From Siphonodentalium dalli (Eukaryota > Mollusca > Scaphopoda > Gadilida > Siphonodentaliidae): DNA of 64,000 nucleotides. Position 1 is the first letter of the stretch, and each line of letters begins with the position of its first letter. The notes under the pieces were generated by a model, which saw only the letters and a list, made by a program, of their open reading frames with translations, had not been told where the DNA came from and did no database searches. This document shows, one piece after another, positions 12,140 through 23,950 of this stretch. The position numbers and the translations under genes were made by a program. The DNA is taken from positions 51,778,073 through 51,842,072 of the forward strand of contig CP136064.1 of the NCBI GenBank assembly GCA_032622095.1, in the 5' to 3' direction.

Positions 12140-12600
12140 AGGAGACTAGCAGGTTAGCCCGCCACCGGCGGCTTGTCCGAAACATGACATTTTTACATAC
12201 ATTTTTTTAATTTTTAGCTCCACGCGTTTCAATAAGCAAAATTTGTACCCGGTAGCTCCACCAGTTTCCGAGATCTGGTCTGCGCATGAAAATTTGTACC
12301 CGGCGCAAGATACATTCGCATAGCAAATTTCAAGTCGATAGCTCCACACGTTTCCGAGATCTCGTCTGCGCATGCGCTGCACGGGCGTCGCACGGGCTCG
12401 GCGACCCGATAAAATTTGTACCCGGCGCAAGATACATTCACATAGCAAATTTCAAGTCGATAGCTCCACCCGTTTCCGATATCTCGTCTGCGCATGCGCT
12501 GCACGGGCGTCGCACGGGCTCGCCAATACGACAACGACCACCGCCTGGTCAAACTACACACACGTACCAAGTTTCGTCCCGATCGGTCGAGAATCGTAGA
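12140..12600. repeat. GC-rich repeat with a 122-bp tandem unit
   Basis: The block AAAATTTGTACCCGGCGCAA plus the following TTTCAAGTCGATAGCTCCA starts near 12,289 and again near 12,411 (period 122), with a partial third copy before them. It is much more GC-rich than its surroundings. Overlapping open frames on both strands reflect this composition and are not called genes. Confidence 0.75.
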
Positions 12601-12809
12601 TTTGTATGAAGTACAACACACACACACACATAAATATATAAGAGAGATATATGTAAATTAGATAGATTGTATCAAAATATATAGGAGAGATATGTAAATG
12701 ATCTACACACCATTACTGGTGTTTGTCAAAGTTTAGTGGGGTATATCAATACTCATTCACGATCATATCATTGAGGTCCGGAGGGTGTGGGCTATCTCTC
12801 GAATACAAG

Positions 12810-13210
12810 GAGTCCTCAAAATATATAGAAGAGACTAGCTGATGTACTCGACTTCGCTCGGGCTATTTAGGGATTTCTTTGTGATCGTCTGCATCTGGGC
12901 AGTAACCGGTATATACAGCATCTGTTTAAACTATTTTTCAATTGGTCCAGAAACATACCTATATCAGCACGTTCGATGACATGGTCGCACGTGAAATTGG
13001 ACCCGTCCATATTGCTCCCGGGATCGAAGTAGTCCTACACACACATTTTAGTCGCATCGGTCAAGGTCCAGAAACATGCATATGAGCGAGGTCAGGTTGA
13101 CACGTTAAATACCAAATCCGAGTCGGATCGGTCGAGCAGTGTGCGAGTCTATAACACACATACATACATGCATTCATACACACATATATACAGACAGATA
13201 TTCCAAAATG
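12810..13210. repeat. Retroelement-like 3' tail fragments
   Basis: Stretches such as GGTCCAGAAACAT (twice), CCGAGTCGGATCGGTCGAGC and GAGTCTATAACACACA, followed by CATA microsatellite, resemble the tails at 10.6-12.1 kb. Likely degenerate LINE or SINE ends; not classifiable by eye. Confidence 0.4.
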
Positions 13211-13287
13211 TATAATCGATAGCTACAAGAATTCTATGATAAATACTTCACGAGCGATCTGATGCATGCATCTTAGTTTTCTTGTGT

Positions 13288-13441
13288 TGACGGGTGGACC
13301 TTGCACCAACTTAGAGACCAGGAGCCGATAGAATAGCCAACTGATTTCGATTAACTGGTTGGCATTCGACCATTTCCTGGACGACGATTCCGTTGTACAA
13401 GCATGATACCACAACTTACACACAGTCAGATTCCCCGCTCC
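13288..13441 (-). repeat. Inverted duplicate, left copy (partner 15,708-15,860)
   Basis: The roughly 150-bp block reads, on the - strand, like 15,708-15,860 on the + strand: TAAGTTGTGGTATCATGCTT, CAACGGAATCGTCGTC, ATCAGTTGGCTATTCTA and GGTGCAAGGTCC appear in both in the same order. A 91-codon - strand open frame spans it, but the partner does not keep the frame. Confidence 0.75.
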
Positions 13442-13501
13442 ATTGAAAATAATGGTGAGATATTTTTCCCATCGAATTGTGTTTTTTGTTGATTTCATAC
13501 T

Positions 13502-15700
13502 TTATTTGAAATGTTTTGACAAGGGTATCTGTGAATAACTGTAAAGATGTAATGTGATGTTTATAGTCTAGTCATTTGTTCACACACCATGAAAACAACA
13601 TATGCTCATATTGAATATATGCATAAAAGGACTACAAAAGCATAATCCTAGCAGACTGTGGAAAGAGCACAATTATTGCTTGAAAGTCACTAATAGTTGC
13701 TAAAGTCACTATTGTTTGCTGAATATGTATGATGACAGACCTTTGTATAATTTATAATCTCATTATCTATTGATAATTTTTTTCTGGATTTTGAACTATG
13801 TTTTTCATCATTATTTTGTACACATCTATAGTACCGTTATATTTAAATATATCTTATTTACAACGGTTCCCATGCTTACGTGTTAGAAGTAAATTAGAAA
13901 TATTTTGTTTCAGAAAGATTTAGAACAGTTCATAATAATAGTACACAAGTGAAATAACAAATACAATAATAAATATAACAAGTAATAAGTATAACAAATA
14001 ATAAATATTACAAAGTATTGATATATAATTTGAATAATTTATACACATAGGTATATATACAAGTTGAGTATTAGATATTCCGCTATTTAATGTAATATAC
14101 AACCACTGCACATTGAAATGTTAGATAGTTTAATTGAATAGAAATGGATATTTATTTTTCGGTTTTTATGTTTTATTTTATTGAAGATTATTATGTTCGC
14201 TTTATTTCGAGTTTATGTTTTTGTTGCCACAGCATGTGACATTGAAATAAAACCACCTGTTGCCGGGTGACCAATATGGCCAATTTCATTCTATTATAGC
14301 CAGTATTTTACTATAATCAATTATCCAGTACAGTGCATTGCCTAGAACCGTTGTTGTGTGTCAATTTCGTATACTAATGCAGAAAGTATGTTCATAATAT
14401 GCTGACGACAGCCAGTCATGTCACGACACCACAGATAGCACAATATTACGCCATGTATAACCCTTGTGGTAAAACCCAAACCAGCATATGACTAGAGTAA
14501 AACACCCCGATATTTCCTCTGCGTTCGGTTCATTTCGCGGAATCAAATCAATTTATGAAGAACCATTTGATTGCACGGCCCTGGGGACAAAATTAAGAAC
14601 CACGGGTTCCGAGGGATTTGGTTCCAATGGATGAGGTTGAATAACCAAACTATATGCAATTGTGAAGAACCAACAGGTCATTTGTTTGGTTCTTTTTGAA
14701 GAAACGAACCATGTGGCAAAGAACTAACTGGTAGTTTGTTTGGTTATTCCGTGTGGGTTCTTCACGAAGGTCAGTTAGTTCTTGAAATGATTGCGCTTTG
14801 GGTAAATGAAAAAAAATATATTTCTCATGAAAATCACGTCGTAGTTGGACTAGTCTACGGGATTGATAATCCATATAAATCCGTTCGCAAGGTAATCAAC
14901 GTTCCAATCAGTTGAAGAAAGTTTAAACATTGATAATGTATCCCCCCCCCCGGAGAGGACTCTATACGCGGAAAGTAGTAAACATCGCAGTGGTTTGATC
15001 ACAATCTAATTGAAATATAATATTCTGCAACGTAATGATAAACATGTTATCCATTCCAGAATATAAAGCTGCTCACTTCATATCAGGACCATATTATAAA
15101 TGATGCAAGTACAAATAGATTGTATCTTGTTGTGCGTCGCTTATCAATACGCCGATGAAATGGATCTGCATCGATGACGTCAACATTATATTATCACTGG
15201 GGGTCCACCGCTCCTGCTAAATCCGTCCGAAATCGCACAATCGTCCAGTGCGCATCGATAAATGCTAAGTTGCCCTCTCTGCAATTTTATAAAAATTAGC
15301 GTGACGACACTTAAATATGGTAAGTATTTTCTTAAAATGCTAAATTATTCTTTCAAAATTGTGATTTTTCAATATCACCGTCTGTATCCGTGTGTGTTGA
15401 ATTTGATTTGTGGCGCTCACGGAAGATTGAACAATCAGGAGTTTGTCACTTCGTTTTCGACATTTTACCGTAACCTTCGCCGATAAAGTTTTTAGACCAG
15501 AAATGGGTCATTACAAGGCAGAGTCTGATATATCGGTACATGCATAAAAACGGAATAGAGTCCGACCCTTATGCAAATAAACGATTAAAAAATAGTCTTT
15601 TTATGAGAAAATGGTTTGGTGCATGCATATTTTATGCAGATAGCCGAAATATGCATTTAAACGATATGCAATTAACTGAAATTGACTGTACAAGCACTTT
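13502..15700. other. AT-rich stretch without recognisable genes
   Basis: It is mostly AT-rich low-complexity sequence (ATAAT-rich at 13,930-14,010). Around 14,560-14,790 the words AAGAACC and TTTGGTTC recur in both orientations. There is a 10-base C run near 14,941. No exon with family resemblance was found. Confidence 0.4.
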
Positions 15701-15707
15701 TCAATAG

Positions 15708-15860
15708 CGCGGGGAATCTGATTGTGTGTAAGTTGTGGTATCATGCTTGTACAACGGAATCGTCGTCTATGAAATGGTTGAATGCCAGTTAGTTGATCGA
15801 AATCAGTTGGCTATTCTACCGGCTCCTTGTCTCTAAGATGGTGCAAGGTCCGCCAGTGAA
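15708..15860 (+). repeat. Inverted duplicate, right copy (partner 13,288-13,441)
   Basis: Same block as at 13.3 kb in the opposite orientation. Its right side abuts the broken coding fragment at 15,880-16,100. Confidence 0.75.
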
Positions 15861-15869
15861 GATGATTGA

Positions 15870-16100
15870 AAGAACCCGTTGATCGCAACAATAACTAGCG
15901 TTCGACTGAGTCGTGCTGCATTTGGCTGCATGTAACATCATACCCAAGTCCGCTTCCTCGCGGTCACATACTAGCATGAGCCCAGGAACTAACTCACAGC
16001 GGACGTCGACATTAACGGACCGTATCATATGACATCCGACCCGAAGGCAAATAAATAATTTCTGAGACGGCATGTAGATGCTGTAGTCGACCATTCGGGA
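15870..16100 (-). pseudogene. Fragment of a repeat-borne ORF (REEAD..MLHAA motif)
   Basis: The - strand frame contains CDREEADLGMMLHAAKC. From memory this resembles the QEEADTR.MLHAA motif of a multicopy, poorly characterised protein family carried by repeats in marine invertebrates; I could not check it. Downstream the frame runs into the inverted duplicate at 15,708-15,860, so the fragment is truncated. Confidence 0.35.
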
Positions 16101-16299
16101 AAACTAGAATCCTGCGAGGAGGCTTTGTTGTCACCGCATGATACATATGTTCCATTGCCTGGAACACCTGTGACACGGACGCAAGATATGTGAAGCATTG
16201 CCAGAATACCACGATCGCATTCTCGGGTTGCAGGAAAAAGGTAGCCGTTTTATTTATTCTAAAAAAGAAGTGCAATGTATCATACTTCGCAACAATATA

Positions 16300-16520
16300 C
16301 TAATATCGACGATGACCTAACAACATCCTTCCAAGAGTTTGTATGTGCTCTATGTGATAAGCCAACATGCAGTCAATTCGATGAATTGCGATACAGGTTC
16401 TTCTGTTGTAAAACGAAAACAATAACACCAACCACAGACCCCTTGAGCAACACGTTCTGTTTGGCACAATACACTCACACCCACATCCATTCTGGAATGC
16501 CATGTCCTAATAATCCTGTG
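16300..16520 (+). pseudogene. Second fragment of the same type of ORF (FVCALCDKPTC), opposite strand
   Basis: The + strand frame encodes QEFVCALCDKPTCSQFDELR then RFFCC and PTTDPLSN, resembling the F.C.LYgKPTC..lDELRY..F stretch that in the same family lies C-terminal to the EEADTR motif. Here it is on the opposite strand from its expected partner at 15,870-16,100, so the locus is rearranged. It degenerates after about 16,500. Confidence 0.4.
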
Positions 16521-16544
16521 CAGTTTGGGCTCCATATATAGCCA

Positions 16545-17310
16545 TACGTTGCACGGCATATACAACCCTGTCTGTTTATAGTAATCGAGATACATATGTA
16601 GGGATATATGATTACAACACTACTCTCAGTGACACGCAGTGTCCCTAGAGTATTAAAGTATGTCCCTTTACCTATATTCCCTTAGTGTGTCATTTAAATG
16701 ATTTTATCCCCTGATCACAGAGCGGGAATAGCCAGCACCAGATGCACATGAAATAAGAACGAATCGAAAACCGCTGATGAAGTAAGATTCAGACGTAAGC
16801 ATGATCGGCTAGTCCATGTCCACTCGCATTGTCCCGTGCATGCCCGTCAGGTTCATAGAATAGATCAACGTCATGTTACGATTATACTCTTCACGTTGTT
16901 AATACATCCATATGATTTCAGTTGACAGAATATATATCCACAAGATAGGTAGGTAGAAACATAACAGCTACATTTAATCCAAAATGTTCCCGAAAATCAT
17001 GATATGTGGTGTAGCAGTTCATCCTGGGCGGCTCTGGCCATTCGTCAGCGCTAACATATAACCAAGCCATATGAGTTCTGCTTGGTGCCTTCAATATTGA
17101 CTTGGCACTCTCGTCTATAGACTGTTTGGGTACCAGATTTTGGATTTCAGAGGTACTGTCTGATAATATTTATTTAATTTAGTTAAAAAAAACCTGTGCA
17201 AGGCTTATAAAATGACCCGGAAACAATGATCTCAGATATATGGGGTGAATGAGAATTTATGGGGTTGGTTTTCCATGGGTGGTCGATGCGTGAGTGATAC
17301 TTGAGTCCTA
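16545..17310. other. No recognisable gene
   Basis: Nothing with domain, splice or repeat structure was recognised here. Confidence 0.35.
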
Positions 17311-17320
17311 CATATCAACC

Positions 17321-17660
17321 ATTCTCAATGACTCGGCCATTTCCCCTTCGCTGATGAAATTACAATTTCCATAATTAGAAACCACATTGGCGCAATGATA
17401 CAATATACGGCCCTGGTAATATGGCAATAACCTTGACTCGTCAACGCATAGTGAATAGAGCATTAAATAGTGATAAATATTAATAAATATAAATAATTAG
17501 TTAAAGTTTAACAGACGAGTCTCTCAGCCAATAGACGTATTTACCGGTAGTATGCACATGATCAATCACGTGATTGGAATAGACAGGCAGATATAGTTTC
17601 TATTTATGGAAGAGGTTATTTCCTCAGCGAAGCGGTAATGGCCGAGTCTCTGAGAATGAC
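17321..17660. repeat. Inverted repeat, arms about 45 bp, loop about 250 bp
   Basis: ATTCTCAATGACTCGGCCAT at 17,321 and the following CTTCGCTGATGAAAT pair with TCCTCAGCGAAGCGG..ATGGCCGAGTCTCTGAGAAT at about 17,614-17,660. Arms are imperfect. Probably a decayed foldback or MITE. Confidence 0.6.
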
Positions 17661-18494
17661 AGATCAACAGTGCATAGATGGCACTCCCTCCCTGTATATG
17701 CAGTTCTGGAACTGCTGCGATTTGGTTGCAATGATTTGTGTTATTTGGCCATATACATGACATGATGTACTGGTGTATGAAATGTTGTGACAGCTGCAAG
17801 AACCGAAGTAGTGTCAATTTGGACTTAACTGGCTACCCTGAGTACGACCAGAATTATTGGGCATTTAAGGTTATCAATTATGTATTGCAGTAAACGAATT
17901 GAGACGCGATAGGTTTATTTATTTCTTTAGTTTGTTGACGAACATCAGTGAATGCATTTTTTAATGAAGAATTCCCTTATCACCATATGACGAACTCAGT
18001 TGAATTGGTGTCGAAAAGTGTGAGAATCTTCCTTTTGGTGGCCGTTTTGGACGCCATCTTTTGTCAAATAACAAATATATATATATCTTTCCAAATTAAT
18101 TTTTCAAATATAAATTGAGAAAATATTAAATAGTTGACAAACAGATGGTCATGCGAAGATTTATGAATTTTTTTAATTCTAGACAAGTGTTCTCATGTGT
18201 TTTGTCCATGCCTCTATCAAAATGTAATCACAATGTTGTAAATTTTTCAGAAATGAGTAAAAATTCTCATTTTTCACTATTTTCCCCCAAATTTCACCTG
18301 AGAACACGTTCGGACAAGATTGTTTATAATTCCCCTTCATCTATCTATACACTCTTTCATTGCATGCCCCTAAAGCCAACTTAATCTGCGACATTCTAAT
18401 TGTAAACTATACAATTCGTGTTTCTGAGAAAATTATAGTTTAGGGGTGGGGTTAAGTTTACGCCCACATCGCATTTTCGCAGATAAATAATTGG

Positions 18495-18955
18495 CAATCT
18501 ATCATCAAAATCGATTTGGTAGATCTTTGGTGCAATTTTTGAACCATATTGCGGATCAATAACGTGTGTGGTTCACAAGTTATAGCCAATTACCTGTGTT
18601 TTGTTTTTTTAATAAAAATCCAAGTAATTATTCACAATTTCACAATATTTATCGCAATTGTTTTTGAACTAGCTTATAAATTAGTCTAGTATTGTATCTC
18701 ATGTCGTTGTATGATGATCTATAATTAATATATACAATGTCCTGTCCATTTTACAACCGCAATAGCTTTTGTTACGCTAACACGTGTCATCGATGACATA
18801 TTTATTTTGTTTAAGAGTTGTCTTCCCTGAAAAATCTATTTTTGGGACATATTCTGAAGGGGCCAACAAGCAATATTGGATGCGTCATATAATGGCCTTT
18901 ACTTTGATGTATATATATACCTTTGTTAGAGGGGGTGCAGCCAACTTCTAAACTA
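18495..18955 (-). repeat. Dispersed repeat R1, copy 2 (inverted to 7,145-7,640)
   Basis: The reverse complement shares the R1 blocks in order, ending at the GTTGGCTGCACCCCCTC block on its outer side. No target duplication was recognised. Confidence 0.7.
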
Positions 18956-19189
18956 GAGGCTTTATGAGAATTAGCCCACGGACTATATATAATGCGACCG
19001 AGACATCCTATTTAATGACCTTATGTGTCCGATCTAATTATGTCCTGAATAGGAAACGTACATTATGGTGTCAAATCGGAGTACGAAATGCACAGTAATC
19101 AAGAATCTTATACAATTATTCATTTCAGGAGAGTAAGCGTTCGTTGAATTTGTAATGCGTCCCTAAGCCTTTTCTCCTGAAAATAAGCT

Positions 19190-19255
19190 CATATTGAACT
19201 TATTTCAAAAAACCAAATAAGCCCATATGGGCATTGCTTGAATCTGAATTACACG
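19190..19255. repeat. Solo end of the 24.6-25.2 kb foldback family
   Basis: TTGAACTTATTTCAAAAAAC, AATAAGCCCATATGGGC and TTGAATCTGAATTAC follow the same order as the reverse complement of the right arm at 25,100-25,170. Only one end is present, directly upstream of the CATCAT tract. Confidence 0.55.
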
Positions 19256-19261
19256 TATGGT

Positions 19262-20025
19262 AATCATCATCATCACCATCATCATCATCGCCGCCTTCAC
19301 CATCATTGTCATCATCAACAACATCATCATCATCGCCGCCATCATCGTCATCATCAACAACATCATCGTATTCATCATCTTATCGTCATCATCATCATTA
19401 TGATTACCATAGGCATTGTGATCGTCGTCTCGCTCAAATATAGTTGTCGCTTCTTCATCATCGTCGTCACCTTTGTTATAATCATCGCTATCATGGTCAC
19501 ATCATCATCGTCATTGTCATCATCATCATTACTATCGTCACCATAATCAATATCATCATCGTCATCATCATCATGTCATCATCATTACTATCGTCACCAT
19601 AATCAACATCACCATCGTCGTCATCATCATTATTAAACTTAGCATTGTCATCATCATCATCATCATGTCATCATCATTAATATCGTCATCATAACCAATA
19701 TCATCATCGTCATCATCATCATTATTAAACTTAGCATTGTCATCATCATCATCATCATGTCATCATCATTACTATCGTCATCATAATCAATATCATCATC
19801 ATCATGTCATTATCATTATTAAAATTATCAACGTCGTCGAATTTAAATGTGATCATCATAGCTATCATCATCATAATCTTAATCCTCATCATTGCCGTCG
19901 TCAGCATAATCACTTCATCGAAATGTTCATCCTGCTCATTAGCACAATCAGTTGTCATCATCATTAATTTATTATAATCATCAACATCATCATTATCGTC
20001 ATCATCATCACCGACCATCTCCATA
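19262..20025. repeat. CATCAT/CATCGT trinucleotide microsatellite, about 760 bp
   Basis: Long impure tract of CAT, CAC, CGT and CAA trinucleotides, with internal duplicated blocks of about 100 bp (CATCATTACTATCGTCAC and TTATTAAACTTAGCATTG repeat). Histidine-rich and Met/Asp-rich frames on the two strands are products of the trinucleotide and are not called genes. Confidence 0.9.
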
Positions 20026-20036
20026 TGATCACAGTT

Positions 20037-20068
20037 GCAACAACAACAACAACAACAACAACAACAAC
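20037..20068. repeat. (CAA)n microsatellite
   Basis: About ten CAA units directly after the CATCAT tract, separated by about 12 bp. Confidence 0.9.
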
Positions 20069-20574
20069 GTTAACAACATTTCCATTATTATCACATTGTG
20101 TTAAAGAAACTGTTTATCATCCTAACGAACGCGTATAATCGTCGAAGGGAAGCTATACATCAGTCATATTAAATACTTCATCAAGGATGTCAATGGTTAT
20201 GTTTTTCTGTCTGGTATATTACTGGGGAGAAATCGGTTTCTGGCATATATAAAATACATGTAACTGCACCTGCAAATGACATACTGCTTCTAATTATGTT
20301 GTTTATGTTATTAGATTGTGCGACCAAGTTTGTTGTCTAAATAAAATATTCAATTAAATTGAAAATGTATGTAGTCTGAACGTCATAGGACTTTTCCAGC
20401 TCTCATATTTTGTTAGGAGTAAGACATGCAGGGGTCTTTATTTTTACAGTATAATGTATATACACGCACAAGGAACACTCTTTGCTGACGAAAAGTCTTT
20501 CAGTGGCATATATAGTCCTTATACTAGTAGTTTATATATTTATCTACATATAGTTAATATTTTTATAACTGAAT

Positions 20575-20835
20575 CCGTACCGGGAGACGTACAAAGAGGA
20601 GCATAACGCAGTGTTCAAACTACCATGTGGCTTTAAGGCAAACCATATAGGATTGCTAAGACACGTCAGGCTGATCACCTTCGCACGCTGTAGAATATGG
20701 TATCGAAGCATCATTAAATTCCGTCAAATATTATACAAGTTACCATCCGGAAAACATACTGTTCAGACAGACGGGTGGAAAGACGGGCGGACACCCTCAT
20801 TTCTATATAGTCATCTGAAAAAACAATAACTTTCG
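20575..20835 (+). repeat. Retroelement-tail-like fragment with GACGGGYGGA block
   Basis: CAGACAGACGGGTGGAAAGACGGGCGGACA followed by a TATATAGTCATCTGAAAAAA tail resembles the 3' ends of non-LTR-derived repeats (described here from pattern only; the pieces are split at AAAG). The 72-codon frame across it has no domain support. Confidence 0.4.
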
Positions 20836-21309
20836 GAACTAATGTTTGCAGGTGGCCATCACAAGTGCATAATATGTTTGATAATACAATAATGGCACAG
20901 TTAAATATAGAGAATATTACTTTTCACATCCGCCACACACTTCCCTGGGGTAAAATGTCTTCAGGGGAATAGTTTAGTATAGCAATAATGGTTACGGATA
21001 TACATAACCCGCTTGTACACGCTCGTGCACTGTGCGTGCATGTATGTACGGGTTTTAATTTATGAACTTTTTTTGTATGTGACTATGTGACTCCTGTCGT
21101 TATGATCAATCCTTCGTATACTAAATGGATTCTCAAAATCAGTTAAAAAGTGTTCATTTGGGATGATCTATTTATTCAATTGGAGGGTTGTTACGATGCT
21201 AAAAGCAGACGATAAAATTGCAGCAGGAATCCTATATTTATTGAGGAAAATGTTTAGATAATAAGTTCGATAAACGACCTATGGGTTGGATTCGTCATCT
21301 CCGGTTTAA

Positions 21310-21899
21310 AGGGGTACTGTACGCCATTTTCAATGAATTTCCGGTGATAACAACGATCTATTATCGATAATATATAGAAACATAAGTAATGTGAGTCGAA
21401 GATGTATTCTGTAAACGCTCAGGTTGATAGACTATCTTAAAATTTAATATTTTAAAAGTTAATAATTTGATATAAATTGAATTTATGGCTGAAGCCATAA
21501 AATGGCGTAAATTGAAATACGAATTTCCGTGTACAAGACGTAATCAAATTATAATTGAGGGATACTGGATTAGTAAACCCATTGCACACACGATCGTTTG
21601 AAACATTATGCTGATACGGGGAGAAAACTCAAGCCACTCACTGACTAGTGACGATACAATAACATAAATGAGTATATGGGACTAGTATGCATATATAATA
21701 TAACTTTTATTTGATATATTTGGTTGAGAACTGTACAAAAATTACTCGACAACAAGTTGTATTTTTGCATTCCGGTAAATTTGCCATCCGTAACACTACT
21801 TCGTACTCAACAGACTTTCAAATAATGGAAAAAGTGTTACCTTATTCTCCGACTCGGAGACTATAGAAACCAACAACAACATTTGGGTACAGTATCCCT
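21310..21899. mobile_element. TTAA-flanked MITE (AGGGGTACTGTAC ends), inserted in a larger element's end
   Basis: TTAA at 21,306-21,309 and 21,900-21,903 brackets 590 bp with inverted termini AGGGGTACTGTACGCC and GGGTACAGTATCCCT. Removing it restores CCGGTTTAAACCTGG, which matches the opposite terminus of the host element (CAGGTTTAAACCTGG in reverse complement of 23,520-23,535). The insertion site is therefore precise. Confidence 0.8.
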
Positions 21900-22089
21900 T
21901 TAAACCTGGTTTAAACCAACATTGGCGGTCCAGCCAAACCGGGTCTAAGGGGACGTTTTTGCCGTTCAGTTGCTTATTGACACGCCATAGATTATCGCGA
22001 AACCTCGTGCACGCTAATGAGATTTATTCATTGAGAAATAAATACCACTAATCCGATCTCAATTTTGGTTTAAATTAATATGACAAACG

Positions 22090-22565
22090 CATGTCTCTCA
22101 ACGCGAGTTTCGCGCACCGTTCATCACTTTGTTTGTGATCGATTTTCTGCAAGATGCTTTACCCGAAAAGATAAAATTTGGTGTATATACATGTATAACT
22201 CTTTATATAAAAGATTTTAGGATCTGTCTATCTGTCTGTCTGCCCGTCTGTCTGTTCACAACTGTTCTTCCAGTACCGAGTTCAACCAAATTAGGTGTGG
22301 TGACTTGGGGTAGCCAGGCGGATGGTATAACGGTGTTAAGTTTTCAAAATTTTGATTTAAAAATAAGAAATATTTAATAATTTTTTTTTTTAAATAGTGT
22401 TGTTAACTTGAGTAAGGAGTTGAATCTAAGAAGAATAAAAAAAATTAATATATATATTTAAAAAAAAATTAAAATTAAAATGTTCAAATGATCAAAATGT
22501 GCGCAAAGGTGTCGCTGAATAAAGCCTCCATAATCTAGTCAATCCTGGACCAAGAGGTCAGTCAA
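22090..22565. repeat. Dispersed repeat R2, copy 1
   Basis: GTTAACTTGAGTAAGGAGTT, an AT-rich block, AAAATGTTCAAATGA and GTGCGCAAAGG recur in the TSP1-gene introns at about 57,490-57,700 and 58,470-58,690. Upstream it has TCTGTCTGTCTGCCCGTCTG, as in non-LTR-derived repeat tails. It lies inside the nested element region. Confidence 0.55.
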
Positions 22566-23812
22566 GTAAAGACAATTTGCTTATGATTATACAACAGAAG
22601 CGGTACCTGAAATGTTGGAAGTGGGCAACCAGGGGGACCGGTTTTAATTAATAAATATATTACATGCGTTGCTTTTTTCAATGTTATAAATTACCCGCCA
22701 TTCAGAAACTAAAAAAGTTCCCAGGTTTTGAACTGGTGGAATATTATGGGAATTTAGGGGCGTAGCCAGAGTAGAGCTTTGTGGTATGATCTAAATCAAA
22801 CTAAGTTATCAAATTTGACCCATAAAGCTATATAATTTTAGCAAACTTGGTGTATATCATATCTGGTCATGTAGTAGCATCATTAAATTTTGGTGTCAAA
22901 ACTGAGACGTTAAACCCTTCAAATGAATTCGTAGAAAACACCAGTATTTGTGATTGCCGCAAGCCAAAAATAATCCACAATATAGTTGTAAAAATCATAT
23001 TGAAGGAACATCCACATCTGAGCAACTCTCGCGTGCGAATGAATCAACTTTGACGTGATAACACCAGTCGGCAGTCGCCACTTAGACACGCCCCCACTCG
23101 AGATTATTAACAGCTCCACCCTTTGGTCTGATTGTTTGACAGTTCTAAACCGTGATCGAGCAAAGACGGATTCATCATCTCAGGTTTAGCTTCGGTAAAA
23201 CTGGTTTAACTGGACCGTCGAATAATATGGTTTCGTTGCCGGTTTAAGCTTATAAAACGCAAACAAATATCGAAATTGACAAAAATTATCGCTAATAAAT
23301 TTCCGATCAAAATATGCTCACAATCAATATAACGCGGCGGTCCGCATTAGGAAACTACGATTAATTAATTCGACAATACAGATACACTACTGCTTACCAC
23401 TGGTTTGGCTGGACCAGATTTAAACCAGATATGACGAATGCGTCACTTAGACCTGAGGTCTCGGGTTTAAACCACGGATTTTGCTGTCAAACGGCGGTTT
23501 ATACCTAGAGGTTTACGTAGACCAGGTTTAAACCTGAGATGACGAATCCGATCATGATGTTTTATGATGCTTTAACATAGAAATGGTTAAACCTGAAGTA
23601 GGAAAGTAGATCTATGCCGGAAAAATAGGCTTCACAAAGGAAAGTGGGTGTGACTTTTGACGCCAATTGCGTCATTGAAAGCCCCGTTTTTAGTTCAATT
23701 GACATATTCCAAGTCGGTGAAGATCATCTTGGAACACAAATGCGTCAAAATCAAACAGCCGCGTAGAACCGCCAAACCACTTTCAGTTACTAATTTGATT
23801 AACCAACTTATA

Positions 23813-23866
23813 GCTATCGTGATTAACTGGCTGAAACAGGCTCCCTTTGGGAACCTTCATTCATAG
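23813..23866 (+). repeat. About 50-bp direct repeat, copy 1 (second at 25,246-25,297)
   Basis: CTATCGTGATTAACTGGCTG followed by AAACAGGCTCCCTTTGGGAA and CCTTCATTCA is identical in the two places. The two copies bracket both the poly-G-ended element and the 50-bp-array foldback. Confidence 0.85.
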
Positions 23867-23950
23867 TCAAATGGGCTATGGGTCCCTTTGTGCGTAGCGG
23901 CCTGTGGCCCGTGTGTGAGCTTCGCGTACATGACAGACTTCCTACACTTT

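Larger units (their letters stand above)
21288..23549. mobile_element. Nested elements with GGATTCGTCATCTC ends
   Basis: GGATTCGTCATCTCCGGTTT starts at 21,288 and its reverse complement (AAACCTGAGATGACGAATCC) ends at 23,549. Further ends lie inside: GGATTCATCATCTCAGGTTT near 23,168 and AAACCAGATATGACGAATGC near 23,440. All share TTTAAACC and TGGACC/GGTCCA subterminal words. So either one 2.26-kb element holds a smaller copy, or several copies are nested. No transposase frame. Confidence 0.6.

Noticed and set aside
12146-12627. Overlapping 75-132 codon frames on both strands
   Set aside because: All lie in the GC-rich 122-bp tandem repeat, where stop codons are rare in every frame.
13223-13498. 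91-codon - strand frame over the inverted duplicate
   Set aside because: The partner copy at 15,708-15,860 does not preserve the frame, so it is probably not coding.
19238-20024. Histidine-rich (+) and Met/Asp-rich (-) frames of 76-102 codons
   Set aside because: They are translations of the CATCAT/ATGATG microsatellite on either strand, with no splice or start context.
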